A stretch of DNA of 64,000 nt from Amoebidium appalachense (GCA_963693365.1 CAVNZM010000010.1:3472001-3536000); one strand, 5' to 3'; counted from the first letter of the stretch, positions 8,618 to 18,760 are shown. Made by a program: numbers and translations. Notes: generated by a model from the sequence alone, not told the origin.

Positions 8618-11047
8618 CTACAAGGCCGCGGCCGCGTTGGAGGGGGGCTCGTCGTTGCCGGGGCCGTCGGCGCGATGGCGTCTGCGAGGTGTTTCTTCGT
8701 CCCGCCCGTCGCCATCGTCCGCCTCCGACCTCCGCCTTTTCTGGGCGGATTGCGACTCGAACACTTCCATTAAACCCTTCAACCGGGCGCCGACCCCAGC
8801 CTCGATGCGAGATTCTATGTCTTTTTCCAAATCTTCTTTTTCCTTGGCCAGTTCGGTAATCCTCGCCTCCTTCCTTTCCATTTTCGCTGCGTATTTCGAG
8901 TTCTTGCTAATTTCCTCCCGATAGGCCTGTGTGGTCTTTGAAAGCTCCCGTTTGAGGTTGGCCACCTTCCCTATCTCGTCAGTGAGCTCCGTATTGAGTT
9001 CTTTAAGTTCCCCCTCGAGGCGTTTACGCTCCGCTTCCTTGGTCTCCTTCAATTTCGTGTTTTCGGCTTCGAGTTTGCGAACTTTCTCTTCGAGGCCGTT
9101 GATCGTTGTCGAGTCCGCGTTGTTACGACGTGTGAGCTCCTCGATCTTCGCGTCCTTCTCCGCGCTAAGCTTGTCCAATCTTTCCCTCATCTCTCTTTCT
9201 CCCACGGCTGCGATCTTCAAGCTTTGCTTCAGCGTCGCCCTTTCCTGCTCGAGCTTAACGATCTGCGCGCGGTGCCGCTCCGAAACCATGCCGACGAGGC
9301 GCGTGATGGTGGAAACAACCTGCAAAGTGGCCTCGGAGTCGCCGTGGAGTAGACCGGATAGTTCGCTCAAGGGGTCGGCTGGGGGTGGGGGTCCGGGGAG
9401 TGCGAGGCGCGCGCGCCGTCTAATGTCTTGCTCCTGCTCCTCCTCCTCGGCCTCTCGTTCTCGTTCGATCTCTCGCGCCGCTCCCTTGTTCTCCTCACGC
9501 TCATCTCGCTCCGCTCCCTCGTTCTGTGGATCTCGTTCCAAATCTCGCTCCTCTCGCACTTGCTCCTCTCTCTCCTTCTCCGCTCGCTCCTTCTCTCGTT
9601 CCATCTCTCGCTCCTTCTCTCGTTCCTCCGCTCGCTCCTTCTCTCGTTCCTTCGCTCGTTCTTTCTCTCGTTCCTTCTCTCGTTCCTCCGCTCGCTCCTT
9701 CTCTCGTTCCTTCTCTCGTTCCTTCTCTCGTTCCTTCTCTCGTTCCATCTCTCGCTCCTTCTCTCGTTCCTTCTCTCGCTCCTTCTCTCGCTCCTTCTCT
9801 CGTTCCATCTCTCGCTCCTTCTCTCGCACTCGCTCCTCCGCTTGCTCCTTCTCTCGCTCCTTCTCTCGTTCCATCTCTCGCTCCTTCTCTCGCTCCTTCT
9901 CTCGCACTCGCTCCTCCGCTCGCTCCTTCTCTCGCTCCTTCTTCTCTCGCTCCTTCTTCTCTCGCTCCATCTCTCGCTCCTTCTCTCGTTCCATCTCTCG
10001 CTCCTTCTCTCGCTCCTTCTCTCTCTTGTTGTCCTCTCGATCCTTTCGCTTCTTTCGCTCCATTTCTCGATCCAACCTTGCGCTCTCTCGGTTATTTCGC
10101 GCCTCCCCTCGCCGCTGACTCTGCAGCTGTTTCTGTTGCTGGGCCCCAGCAGGCGAATGGAACAGTCCGGTCGTGGAAAATGGTTGGTGTTGCCCCGTGT
10201 GTGCCCCAGGAGAGAAGAGTCGTGGCTGTGCAAATGGTATAGGCTGTGGAGAGGCCTGCAGAGGCCGTGTCATTGGTTGTGGCTGAAACCCGAATTGCCG
10301 AGGGTCGAAAGTGTTGGGTAGAATTGGTCTGTTTTTGGTGCCGCCGGTCGTGGTTTGGGGTCCCGTGGTGGGAGCTGCCGGGGATGCAGAGGACGGTGCT
10401 GTCAGGGGTGGAAGATCGAACGGGGATGCAGAGGACGGTGCTGTCGCGGGTGGAAGATTGATATCGGGAAACCAATCTACAGGAAAATCAATCACTTCCT
10501 CTTGTGGGAGCAACCACTCGAAACTTTCAATCGCCAACCAATCTATGTCCTGGGGCGGAATTGTCATCGAAGGGCGGAAAGTCTTTCCGGGTGTAAAACG
10601 TTGCAAAAATGTTGCCAATGAACACGGATAAACCCACGTGTTCACACCGGTCAAACGTGTAGCCGTTAAAGGTTCAACATAGAGGACTTTCAACTCATCG
10701 GCTACATGCCTTAGTATCCCGGCTGTTTTTCTCAGGCGGAGGAAATCAGAAAGCGAAGGTGTCGTGATGTGTTCATCTGGCTGTGTGCGCAATGAAGAAT
10801 GTGAAGCAACGTGAATGAAATGGTGGAACGGCGTATTTGGTCCTGTTTTTGTAGAAGGTACACAAACGTGGTTGTGGTCTTCTGTGCACTCGCCCAACGC
10901 GCACGATTTATCTATAGTCACATCCAAAAACACATCATCACCCCTCGTCACTAACGCTGCCTCAAAATATCGATCTTCACCAACTCTGACTCCAATAGTG
11001 CCTGGGGCGTACAGGCGCAATAAGCATGCAAACTGTGCTCGGTCCAT
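8618..11047 (-). CDS. Large coiled-coil protein with a Glu-Arg/Lys repeat region
   Basis: 809 residues. The N-terminal 200 residues look globular and resemble nothing I recognise. Residues 205-330 are rich in Pro, Ser, Thr and Gln. Residues about 330-500 are a near-pure Glu/Arg/Lys repeat (EREKEREKERE units) likely to form a long single alpha helix. Residues about 590-790 form a heptad-type coiled coil (for example LKQSLKIAAVGEREMRERLD). The C-terminus is basic then Ala-rich. The corresponding DNA (9560-10050) is a degenerate GA-rich repeat that also leaves the opposite strand open, which explains long shadow frames there. A scaffold, tegument-like or tether role is plausible for a viral protein of this shape, but unproven. 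Confidence 0.7.
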   Translation of the reverse strand: MDRAQFACLLRLYAPGTIGVRVGEDRYFEAALVTRGDDVFLDVTIDKSCALGECTEDHNHVCVPSTKTGPNTPFHHFIHVASHSSLRTQPDEHITTPSLSDFLRLRKTAGILRHVADELKVLYVEPLTATRLTGVNTWVYPCSLATFLQRFTPGKTFRPSMTIPPQDIDWLAIESFEWLLPQEEVIDFPVDWFPDINLPPATAPSSASPFDLPPLTAPSSASPAAPTTGPQTTTGGTKNRPILPNTFDPRQFGFQPQPMTRPLQASPQPIPFAQPRLFSPGAHTGQHQPFSTTGLFHSPAGAQQQKQLQSQRRGEARNNRESARLDREMERKKRKDREDNKREKEREKEREMEREKEREMEREKKEREKKEREKERAEERVREKEREKEREMEREKEREKEQAEERVREKEREMEREKEREKEREKEREKEREMEREKEREKEREKEREKERAEEREKEREKERAKEREKERAEEREKEREMEREKERAEKEREEQVREERDLERDPQNEGAERDEREENKGAAREIEREREAEEEEQEQDIRRRARLALPGPPPPADPLSELSGLLHGDSEATLQVVSTITRLVGMVSERHRAQIVKLEQERATLKQSLKIAAVGEREMRERLDKLSAEKDAKIEELTRRNNADSTTINGLEEKVRKLEAENTKLKETKEAERKRLEGELKELNTELTDEIGKVANLKRELSKTTQAYREEISKNSKYAAKMERKEARITELAKEKEDLEKDIESRIEAGVGARLKGLMEVFESQSAQKRRRSEADDGDGRDEETPRRRHRADGPGNDEPPSNAAAAL
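9560..10050. repeat. Coding GA-rich repeat (Glu-Arg-Glu-Lys units)
   Basis: Imperfect tandem repeat of 6- and 12-base units inside the coiled-coil gene, read on the minus strand as ERE/KER codons. Confidence 0.85.
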
Positions 11048-11486
11048 ATCTCGCGGAGTCTACGAATTCTTACGCATTTTCGGCCTAGCGATTTAGTACA
11101 TTGTGGCAGCTTATTTGGCCAGGGCTGGGTTTTGTACGTTTTTTTCTTTATCAAAGAGTCGCGCAGCCAATCGTTCACTTCCGATGAACCAACAACCAAT
11201 CGTTATTTCGATAGGAAATCGGTGATTGGATGATATTCAGCCAACAAATGGGCTGTTGCCATGTGTCATTAATGATTGGTTTGTCGAAATGTCTCGCATT
11301 TTTCTTGACTTGTTGGATCGCTGATCTTCAACCAGTCATATATCTACAAATTGCTTTTCTGTTATTTTGATTGGCTAGACGTCATGCAAGTGTTTTGGGC
11401 TAAAAGATTCCCGTGCTGTGATTGGTTGCTCAATCCGATGCATCGGTATGTTGTTTTGCTTTATTGAGTCTCTCGGGTCGGACGTT
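11048..11486. promoter_or_regulatory. Intergenic region with repeated CCAAT/ATTGG boxes
   Basis: No gene. The stretch contains about seven CCAAT or ATTGG boxes (near 11168, 11195, 11225, 11274, 11370, 11420), several in the form GATTGGNT. The same box is frequent in other spacers of the 1-17 kb block and at 63.6 kb. It lies upstream of the coiled-coil gene. Confidence 0.5.
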
Positions 11487-11912
11487 CTACTCCGAGTCGC
11501 CGTCGTCGAGGATGGAATCTGTTTCTATATAGTTGTCCTTGTCGACGTGTTTGAGTGATTGCTTTGTGGCGAGGTCTTTGTCCGGTATGGCAGTCAGGAA
11601 GGATACCAGGTCGTTGGCCTTTTTCGTGTCCTTGAAGTACGTTTCGAGCTGACGGCGGAGATACTGTTCGCTTAGTTGTGGCTTTTTGATTGATTCTTGA
11701 AGAATCAGAAGGTCTTTCGTGGGAAGCTCGAGTGACCTGACATTTCCAGACGACATGTACTTCAGAATGGCCTTCTTTATAGTATTCATTTTCTTGGTAA
11801 CAGGTTTTGTCTGTGCCGCGTGCTCCTTGATCTGTGCGTGGAGGGTTGCATAGTCACGCAAAACGCCCTTCAAGCTCTCTACATTGGAGATCTCGGTGTT
11901 TGGTTTTCCCAT
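11487..11912 (-). CDS. Small helical protein, resembles an unnamed family of large DNA viruses
   Basis: 141 residues, predicted mostly alpha-helical. A first helix pair (about 12-55, LHAQIKEHAAQTKPVTKKMN) leads to KAILKYMSS, then a short strand, then a segment (QESIKKPQLSEQYLRRQLE) followed by an acidic tail. The layout of a coiled hairpin, ILKYM and then a K-x-LSxxYL stretch is one I associate with a small family of unknown function common in nucleocytoplasmic large DNA viruses. I cannot confirm the family name here. It is divergently paired with the gene at 12036 across 123 bases containing three 25-bp repeats. Confidence 0.65.
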   Translation of the reverse strand: MGKPNTEISNVESLKGVLRDYATLHAQIKEHAAQTKPVTKKMNTIKKAILKYMSSGNVRSLELPTKDLLILQESIKKPQLSEQYLRRQLETYFKDTKKANDLVSFLTAIPDKDLATKQSLKHVDKDNYIETDSILDDGDSE

Positions 11913-11968
11913 TTGCTATTACACACACATAATATTTTGTGGTGTTTTCGGCGATGTCGTGGTGCCTA

Positions 11969-12026
11969 CGTCATCGAGTCTTGGTTCTGCTTGCGTCATC
12001 GAGTCTTGTTCTGCTTGCGTCATCGA
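11969..12026. repeat. Three 24-25-bp direct repeats in a divergent promoter
   Basis: The unit CGTCATCGAGTCTTG plus TTCTGCTTG starts at 11969, 11994 and 12018 (third copy partial) and runs into a TATAAA box at 12031, so it is well placed to control one or both flanking genes. Confidence 0.7.
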
Positions 12027-12035
12027 CGATTATAA

Positions 12036-13346
12036 ATGACGATGTCATCGACCGCGAGCCCGACGTTTCGATCATTGGTTGGATTTGTCCGTGTGAACCC
12101 CAAGATGCGTTTTGCGACGACCGGGGCGAGTTGTGTGCCGCTGTGCTTTTTCAACCATCCTGTCGAAGGAGCCTCCGTGTTCCTAGCCCGACCCCGTGCC
12201 TACAATCCATTTGGGGGTGTCGAGAGGTGGAGCCTTGAGACGGGCCCCGTTGGCTTCGCGAGCGCTGGTCTGGCGCGGTTTTGCGAGTTGACCACAGCGT
12301 ACGTCGTGCTGGTAGTCGATTATCCGACGTTTGTTGTGTGGGGCAAATGTACAATCTCGTTGGTTAATCGCCATCGCGCGGAACCTGGCGTTGGCCAATC
12401 AGCGTTGCTGCGCGCGTCACCGGGCAGTGCAAACGCGGATAGGCGGGTTGGGGCCGCGTCGGGTGACATACTCGCGCTGGACGTCTTGCTGCCGTTCGAT
12501 GTAACCGGTGCGCGTCTCGTTGGATACAGCGGTCGCCACGGGGTCGTGGTATTTTTGATCCACAGCAGCCCAGATCTGGGTGACTGGGCCTGTCCGCAGC
12601 TCCGGGGATATGGGACCGGTACTGCCGGGGCTGGGAAAGGACCCGGGTTGCCGCTTTGGTCGATGGACGGACATGTGGTCTCCGAGCATCCGTGTTCTGT
12701 GGGCGACTCACTTGTTGTGTTGTGTCGGGGAGAGCGAGGATCGACGTTTGTTGTGTCGGTTGATTGGGTCACGGGTGCGCGGAACTGGAGTGTCTGTCTG
12801 GGTGGGTGGATGGGCGCGATGGGGGTGTTGTCGGTGTCGAGTGTCGATATCCGTGTTCTGTACCACAATCATGCGCCAGGTGAGGACGGGACGCTCGCGG
12901 TGGTGGACGCGATCGGTCTGCGGGACGGCCGACTTCTTGGGGAATGCAGAGTGGATATGCTGACGACTTGTAGACCTCATTGGTGCGGTGATGAAGTCGG
13001 GTGTGCATTCTGTTCAAAGGCACCCCTCGAGCCCACACATCGATGCTTTGCCAAGCGTGCGTTATGTACTTGTTGGGTGGATATGTACGAGAGGACGGTG
13101 TTGTGCCGCGGGGGCGACCGATTGTATGTTGGTCGCCTGGGTTTCAGTAGAGGGGATAGCGATGTGCTGATATACGAAGTCGGCGCTGACGATGTGGTGC
13201 GTCTTGTCAGCCAGCATCGCGTGTTTCTGGATGGTGTCGTGCACGCGCTGACCATGAGTGTCGCCAGTCGATTCGTTGTTTTGGGGGCACACGTGACCGC
13301 CGATGGAGGGAGTATCTTTCAGGTTTTTCGGTGGAAGATCGAGTGA
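12036..13346 (+). CDS. Hypothetical protein, possibly beta-propeller-like
   Basis: 436 residues. No known family. The protein is rich in Val, Gly, Cys and Trp with many short alternating hydrophobic strands ending in polar turns, for example TFVVSVDWVTGARNW, TLAVVDAIGLRDGRLLGEC and VSQHRVFLDGVVHALTMS. This is the texture of a WD/YVTN-type propeller, but I cannot count clean blades. There is no signal peptide or membrane helix. A TATAAA box (12031) overlaps the start region almost directly, so the true start may be the second Met (residue 3) or later. The 3' end converges with the gene at 13651. Confidence 0.6.
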   Translation: MTMSSTASPTFRSLVGFVRVNPKMRFATTGASCVPLCFFNHPVEGASVFLARPRAYNPFGGVERWSLETGPVGFASAGLARFCELTTAYVVLVVDYPTFVVWGKCTISLVNRHRAEPGVGQSALLRASPGSANADRRVGAASGDILALDVLLPFDVTGARLVGYSGRHGVVVFLIHSSPDLGDWACPQLRGYGTGTAGAGKGPGLPLWSMDGHVVSEHPCSVGDSLVVLCRGERGSTFVVSVDWVTGARNWSVCLGGWMGAMGVLSVSSVDIRVLYHNHAPGEDGTLAVVDAIGLRDGRLLGECRVDMLTTCRPHWCGDEVGCAFCSKAPLEPTHRCFAKRALCTCWVDMYERTVLCRGGDRLYVGRLGFSRGDSDVLIYEVGADDVVRLVSQHRVFLDGVVHALTMSVASRFVVLGAHVTADGGSIFQVFRWKIE

Positions 13347-13650
13347 TGTGTGGGCTACTATTGCCCGGTGTACTAACGATTTGAAGCTACACAGCTGGCT
13401 ATTTTTGCTTTCGTGCTCGCTTATTAGTATTCAATTTACACACCATGTTCTGTCATTTGGTTTCGGTGTTGGCACTAAGATATGTAATTGCACACCGACA
13501 TGTGTCGACGGTTCATAGTCTTTGCTTCTGTTTGCCAGCACTGCCAAAGTTTGTATCCATCAAACATTATATATAAACTGTATCTGTATCTGTGTGTTGT
13601 TCCCCGTTCCGTGCATGCTCGATAATAGCAAGTAAAATAATGGGTTAGTC
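13347..13650. other. Short AT-richer spacer between two convergent genes
   Basis: No open frame with support. Contains an AAACATTATATATAAACTG stretch (13563-13580) and AAGTAAAATAATG near 13630 that could serve as polyadenylation-type signals for either gene. Confidence 0.4.
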
Positions 13651-14631
13651 TCATATGACCACTGATTCGATGTATCCTCGGGTGGGTGCGGCGTCCCTTG
13701 CAGGGCAGCTATGTGTGTGTTGCGTTTGTGTTGTGGATTGTGCGTACGGGTCGAGCTTGCGTTCGTGGCCGACAAAGAAATTTGTCGTGAGAGTCGCGAT
13801 TGTTCGGCTTGACGCGAGTGTCACTTGGTATGCCTTGAGGGATGCACATGCAAATGCTTTGTCGTCGAAGAAAGACTCGCATCTCGCCAGTGTTTTTGAG
13901 ATTGTTGTCGAGCCGGATTTGACGGCCGTGACCGTTCCACAGTCGTGCAGTGGAAACGCAACATATGTGCCTTCAAAAGCACCCTTGACGGTCCAACAAG
14001 GGCTCTGTTTGTCTCCAGAGAAGTGGATCAGTCCTGAAGATATTGCCCCGTGAACTATCCCGTCGTATGTCATCCACGGAGACGATCCGTGTGTGAATAC
14101 GCGGCCGCCGTGTACATCCAGAAATGCAATTCTATGGATGTTTGGGTCCCTCGATGTGGCCGTTTTCTGTTGGGGTTCGTTATTTTCCTGGTAGAGTCTT
14201 TTGTAATTGGCGAGTTCGTGGTGAAGCCTAATGTTATCCTTTTCCGTCTCTTGTAATGAATTTATAAGCCTGTTCTGATTATTTAAGAGCTTGATCGCAT
14301 TGCTTATTTGCGACATGATATTTTCCAATCCCTTCTCGAGTGGATCGTCTTTGGTTTTTTCTGTTGTGCCTGGTTGTAAATGAGCAGCCATCGTCGTGAA
14401 ATGGTTCAAAATTTTGAGTGTCTGTGTGGAGGTTCTGTTAAACATGTTTATTATATTTTTAATGTCGTCTATTTTGTTTGGGTCGTCGACATCAGTGCCA
14501 CCCCCAACTGTTCCCGATCCAGCGGTGTCGCTTTCTTTTGGCATTTTCGATAACAATCTGACGATGTCATCGTGTGTGGCGCTCAGTGAATTCCGAATTC
14601 CGCTTAGAATTTCTTCGTTGTCGGTTGACAT
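13651..14631 (-). CDS. Hypothetical protein with N-terminal helical region and compact C-terminal domain
   Basis: 326 residues, family not recognised. Residues 1-160 are polar and helical with likely coiled coil (for example LLNNQNRLINSLQETEKDN), interrupted by a Gly/Thr-rich linker (40-52). Residues 165-300 look like a beta-rich domain (AFLDVHGGRVFTHG...WMTYDGIVHG...GTYVAFPLHDCG). The last 25 residues are rich in His, Thr and Gln. It starts 84 bases from the 134-bp tandem array, so its promoter must lie in or next to the array. Confidence 0.6.
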   Translation of the reverse strand: MSTDNEEILSGIRNSLSATHDDIVRLLSKMPKESDTAGSGTVGGGTDVDDPNKIDDIKNIINMFNRTSTQTLKILNHFTTMAAHLQPGTTEKTKDDPLEKGLENIMSQISNAIKLLNNQNRLINSLQETEKDNIRLHHELANYKRLYQENNEPQQKTATSRDPNIHRIAFLDVHGGRVFTHGSSPWMTYDGIVHGAISSGLIHFSGDKQSPCWTVKGAFEGTYVAFPLHDCGTVTAVKSGSTTISKTLARCESFFDDKAFACASLKAYQVTLASSRTIATLTTNFFVGHERKLDPYAQSTTQTQHTHSCPARDAAPTRGYIESVVI

Positions 14632-16810
14632 TTCTGCTTATCATTGCTGTGAAAATATCGACACCGCCCGAGCGACAAATTATTGGTCTCGTAACAGACA
14701 CGCCAATCGGCTAGTCTGGTGGGACGGAAACACGGGTTCTGTGTGGCGACCAATCGGAACGCGCGGTAGGGGCGTGGTCGTGGTGACGGGACTGTGGTCA
14801 AGAGTAGGAGCATCATCGAAGACCCTGTCGTGTCGGACGCGCAATCTGATTGGTGGGACGGAAACACGGGTTCTGTGTGGCGACCAATCGGAACGCGCGG
14901 TAGGGGCGTGGTCGTGGTGACGGGACTGTGGTCAAGAGTAGGAGCATCATCGAAGACCCTGTCGTGTCGGACGCGCAATCTGATTGGTGGGACGGAAACA
15001 CGGGTTCTGTGTGGCGACCAATCGGAACGCGCGGTAGGGGCGTGGTCGTGGTGACGGGACTGTGGTCAAGAGTAGGAGCATCATCGAAGACCCTGTCGTG
15101 TCGGACGCGCAATCTGATTGGTGGGACGGAAACACGGGTTCTGTGTGGCGACCAATCGGAACGCGCGGTAGGGGCGTGGTCGTGGTGACGGGGCTGCGGT
15201 CAAGAGTAGAAGCATCATCGAAGACCCTGTCGTGTCGGACGCGTAATCTGATTGGTGGGACGGAAACACGGGTTCTGTGTGGCGACCAATCGGAACGCGC
15301 GGTAGGGGCGTGGTCGTGGTGACGGGGCTGCGGTCAAGAGTAGAAGCATCATCGAAGACCCTGTCGTGTCGGACGCGTAATCTGATTGGTGGGACGGAAA
15401 CACGGGTTCTGTGTGGCGACCAATCGGAACGCGCGGTAGGGGCGTGGTCGTGGTGACGGGGCTGCGGTCAAGAGTAGAAGCATCATCGAAGACCCTGTCG
15501 TGTCGGACGCGCAATCTGATTGGTGGGACGGAAACACGGGTTCTGTGTGGCGACCAATCGGAACGCGCGGTAGGGGCGTGGTCGTGGTGACGGGGCTGCG
15601 GTCAAGAGTAGAAGCATCATCGAAGACCCTGTCGTGTCGGACGCGCAATCTGATTGGTGGGACGGAAACACGGGTTTCTGTGTGGCGACCAATCGGAACG
15701 CGCGGTAGGGGCGTGGTCGTGGTGACGGGACTGCGGTCAAGAGTAGGAGCATCATCGAAGACCCTGTCGTGTCGGACGCGCAATCTGATTGGTGGGACGG
15801 AAACACGGGTTCTGTGTGGCGACCAATCGGAACGCGCGGTTGGGGCGTGGTCGTGGTGACGGGACTGCGGTCAAGAGTAGGAGCATCATCGAAGACCCTG
15901 TCGTGTCGGACGCGCAATCTGATTGGTGGGACGGAAACACGGGTTCTGTGTGGCGACAAATCGGAACGCGCGGTTGGGGCGTGGTCGTGGTGACGGGACT
16001 GCGGTCAAGAGTAGGAGCATCATCGAAGACCCTGTCGTGTCGGACGCGCAATCTGATTGGTGGGACGGAAACACGGGTTCTGTGTGGCGACAAATCGGAA
16101 CGCGCGGTTGGGGCGTGGTCGTGGTGACGGGACTGCGGTCAAGAGTAGGAGCATCATCGAAGACCCTGTCGTGTCGGACGCGCAATCTGATTGGTGGGAC
16201 GGAAACACGGGTTCTGTGTGGCGACAAATCGGAACGCGCGGTTGGGGCGTGGTCGTGGTGACGGGACTGCGGTCAAGAGTAGGAGCATCATCGAAGACCC
16301 TGTCGTGTCGGACGCGCAATCTGATTGGTGGGACGGAAACACGGGTTCTGTGTGGCGACAAATCGGAACGCGCGGTTGGGGCGTGGTCGTGGTGACGGCC
16401 CGACTGCGGTCAAGAGTAGGAGCATCATCGAAGACCCTGTCGTGTCGGACGCGCAATCTGATTGGTGGGACGGAAACACGGGTTCTGTGTGGCGACAAAT
16501 CGGAACGCGCGGTTGGGGCGTGGTCGTGTGGTCAAGAGTTCGAAGACCCTGTCGTGTCGGACGCGCAATCTGATGTGTGATATTTCTGTTGTTGTTTTTT
16601 TTTTGTTAATTTATCCTCCTTCTGTGATTGGTGTACAACAATCTTAAACCGGGCGGTCCAATTAATGGATGTCTCTTGATACTTTGTTTTTGTCGCTACG
16701 TTGTGTGTCTCCTGGCTATAAGAAGTGTTGCGTGTGTGTCAGTATGCTCATCCTACAGTCGCAGCTTTCTCTTCACATCTACTCTAGCTCTCAACGAGGC
16801 TGTTTTCAAC
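14632..16810. promoter_or_regulatory. Divergent intergenic region occupied by a tandem array
   Basis: The spacer separates two divergently transcribed genes. About 1.86 kb of it is the 134-bp array (next entry). Between the array end (16575) and the next start (16811) lies a normal-looking promoter with CTATAAG (16715-16721), about 95 bases before the ATG. Confidence 0.6.
14712..16575. repeat. 134-bp tandem array, about 14 copies
   Basis: Units begin with ATTGGTGGGACGG at about 14715, 14849, 14983, 15117, 15251, 15385, 15519, 15653, 15788, 15922, 16056, 16190, 16324 and 16461. Spacing is 134 except for single small indels. Each unit has an ATTGGT box, an opposing ACCAAT box about 35 bases on, and GGGGCGTGG. 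Copies 1-9 keep ACCAATC; copies 10-14 have ACAAATC. GCGGTAGGGG changes to GCGGTTGGGG from copy 9. Copies 4-7 share GGGGCTGCGG with AGTAGAAGC. The last copy is truncated. Because 134 is not a multiple of 3 and the unit is poor in stops, long spurious frames arise on both strands. It may be an enhancer or replication-origin array. Confidence 0.92.
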
Positions 16811-17994
16811 ATGTCTAACCTTCAGTTAGCTCTCGAGACTACGACTTGGGGGTTGATGGTGCTGCAATCGAGGCGGCCCTTGCCATTCCTAGGAATGTCA
16901 AAAACCTTGTGCGCGTTGCTGGGTTCGGATGTGTTGTCCGTGATCTGATGGCTACTTTTGCCGACTATACCCACGACGAGGGGCTCAAGGAAATCCTTTC
17001 TGCTATCAAGTGTATGTTACCTGAAGGGATACCGCAATACCCGAGGGGTTTCACTTCAGAAGACGAAGAGAGTCTGAGGACCGCCATCGTTTCTTACTGC
17101 AAGAGTAGCAACCGCAACGCCAAGATTGCTCGGAATGTCGAATCACGTGCCGGTGATCTCGCCCAGTCTATGGGTGCCGCCCCCATGGCCCCGCCTCAAG
17201 ATGTCGCCCCCATCGCCCCGCCTCAAGATGTCGACACCGAGATGGCCGAGCAAGACCCAGATGATACTAAGGCGGGTGATCACAATTCGGCAAGGAACTC
17301 CAGTAGTAGGTCTGATACCGAATCGTCGTCTTCGTCTTCATCTGATGACGATGACAACGATGACAACGATGACAACGATGACAACAAGGGGGCTATCTGT
17401 CTCAAAGAGTTCTACAGTCTTATGCAGAAGAATCGTGAGAGCCAGGACAACGTGGTTATCGATGTGCCAGCCTCGCGGTTTGCTATGTTCGATGAACTGG
17501 GCAATCCGATCTTTGTTGAGTCACGCCATCCAATCGCCGCCCCCCAAACCGCTTCGATCGATGTTTCCTCTGACGATGACACCACTCAAGATCGTCCGCC
17601 TGTCGCTCAGCCCGTCGTCTCTAATGGGATCAGTAAGACCACTGGCCGCAAGTTGGCGATTCCATCGGTGGGCAAGACCCCCCCCGGGACTGCCGAGGCA
17701 CTTCGGAAGATCGCGAATGCCGGTGTTCAAAAGCACTCCAAGCCCAAGAAGTCTAAGCCCAAGAAGTCTGAGAAGTCTAAGTCGGCTCCCTCGCCCCAAT
17801 CGCCCGCACCCAACAACATTGCCGACTGTAATAACCCAGAGAGTAGAAAACGTGCATTTTCTGAATATATGGATACTTGCAAGAATATTTGTAAACTGGT
17901 AAAGAAGAATATATTGACAGAGGAGCAGGCTAAACAGGCTAAAATTGCGGCCTGGCAGAAGAGAATCGAAGACGAGTCAAAGCCTGATGAATAG
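16811..17994 (+). CDS. Hypothetical acidic/Lys-rich protein with a 5' frame break
   Basis: The main frame (open from 16819 to the TAG at 17992-17994) encodes about 390 residues. There is a globular helical N-terminal part of about 110 residues (AALAIPRNVKNLVRVAGFGC). Next come a duplicated Pro/Ala unit (APPQDV), a Ser run and an Asp/Asn run (near 160-180). A second ordered stretch (about 185-235) is followed by a Lys/Ser/Pro basic tail (KKSKPKKSEKSK) and a helical end. The main frame has no ATG at its start. The only well-placed ATG (16811, about 95 bases after a TATA box) is in a frame offset by one base, and the two frames overlap through the G5 run 16848-16852. The acidic-plus-basic layout suggests a nuclear, nucleic-acid or histone-binding protein; function unknown. 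Confidence 0.6.
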
Positions 17995-18219
17995 GTTTTG
18001 TGTTGCTTTACGATGTGTTACACGGATGTAAATCATGTCATTAGTGTCGATGTATGCGTGTTCTTAGTCTTAACAGTAGATTCGGCTTCTATTAGTATGC
18101 ATATGTGTTTCTGTGCTTGTTTCTTATATCGACTTGGCTTGTCAATATATATATATATATATGTAAAAGTTTCATTGTATTGTTACTCGATATGTTTGGT
18201 GAATATTATTTAAATAAAC

Positions 18220-18430
18220 CCCCCCCCCCCCCCCGGCCCCCGGCCCCCCTGCCTCACGTGCCTCACGTGCCCCCTGCCTCGCGTGCCTCACGTGCCTCGC
18301 GTGCCCCCTCCTGCCTCACGTGCCCCCCCCTGCCTCACGTGCCTCACGTGCCCCCCCCTGCCTCACGTGCCTCACGTGCCCCCCCTGCCCCCCCCTGCCC
18401 CCCCCCTGCCCCCCCCCTGCCCCCCCCCCT
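18220..18430. repeat. Poly-C and GTGCCTCACGTGCC units
   Basis: A C16 run is followed by irregular tandem CCTCACGTG / CCTCGCGTG units and C-runs. The units resemble the GCCACGCGT part of the 60-bp elements at 1021 and 3604. Confidence 0.7.
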
Positions 18431-18723
18431 GCCCGGGTCAAGACTTAGCTCGTGTAGACTTAGCTTTTTTCTCTCTCTCTTTTCTCTCTCTCTCTCTCTC
18501 GTGTAGACTTAGCTTTTTTCTCTCTCTCTCTCTCGTGTAGACTTAGCTTTTTTCTCTCTCTCTCTCTCGTGTAGACTTAGCTTTTTTCTCTCTCTCTTCT
18601 CTCTCTCTCTCTCGTGTAGACTTAGCTTTTTTCTCTCTCTCTCTTCTCTCTCTCTCTCTCGTGTAGACTTAGCTTTTTTCTCTCTCTCTCTTCTCTCTCT
18701 CTCTCTCGTGTAGACTTAGCTTT

Positions 18724-18754
<31 letters not shown>

Positions 18755-18760
18755 TGGCCA
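18431..18760. repeat. CT-rich minisatellite, about 7 copies
   Basis: The unit GTGTAGACTTAGCTTTTTTC followed by a (TC)n tail of variable length repeats every 33-50 bases (near 18452, 18501, 18534, 18569, 18615, 18661, 18707). Confidence 0.85.

Noticed and set aside
9428-10321. Long plus-strand frames rich in Ser/Arg or Leu/Ser opposite the coiled-coil gene
   Set aside because: They are antisense shadows of the Glu-Arg-Lys repeat; only the minus strand gives a protein with ordered domains on either side.
14730-16580. Many overlapping frames of 80-160 codons in the 134-bp array
   Set aside because: They arise because the unit has few stops and its length is not a multiple of three, so the same peptides recur in rotating frames. 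None has a start context or codon bias.
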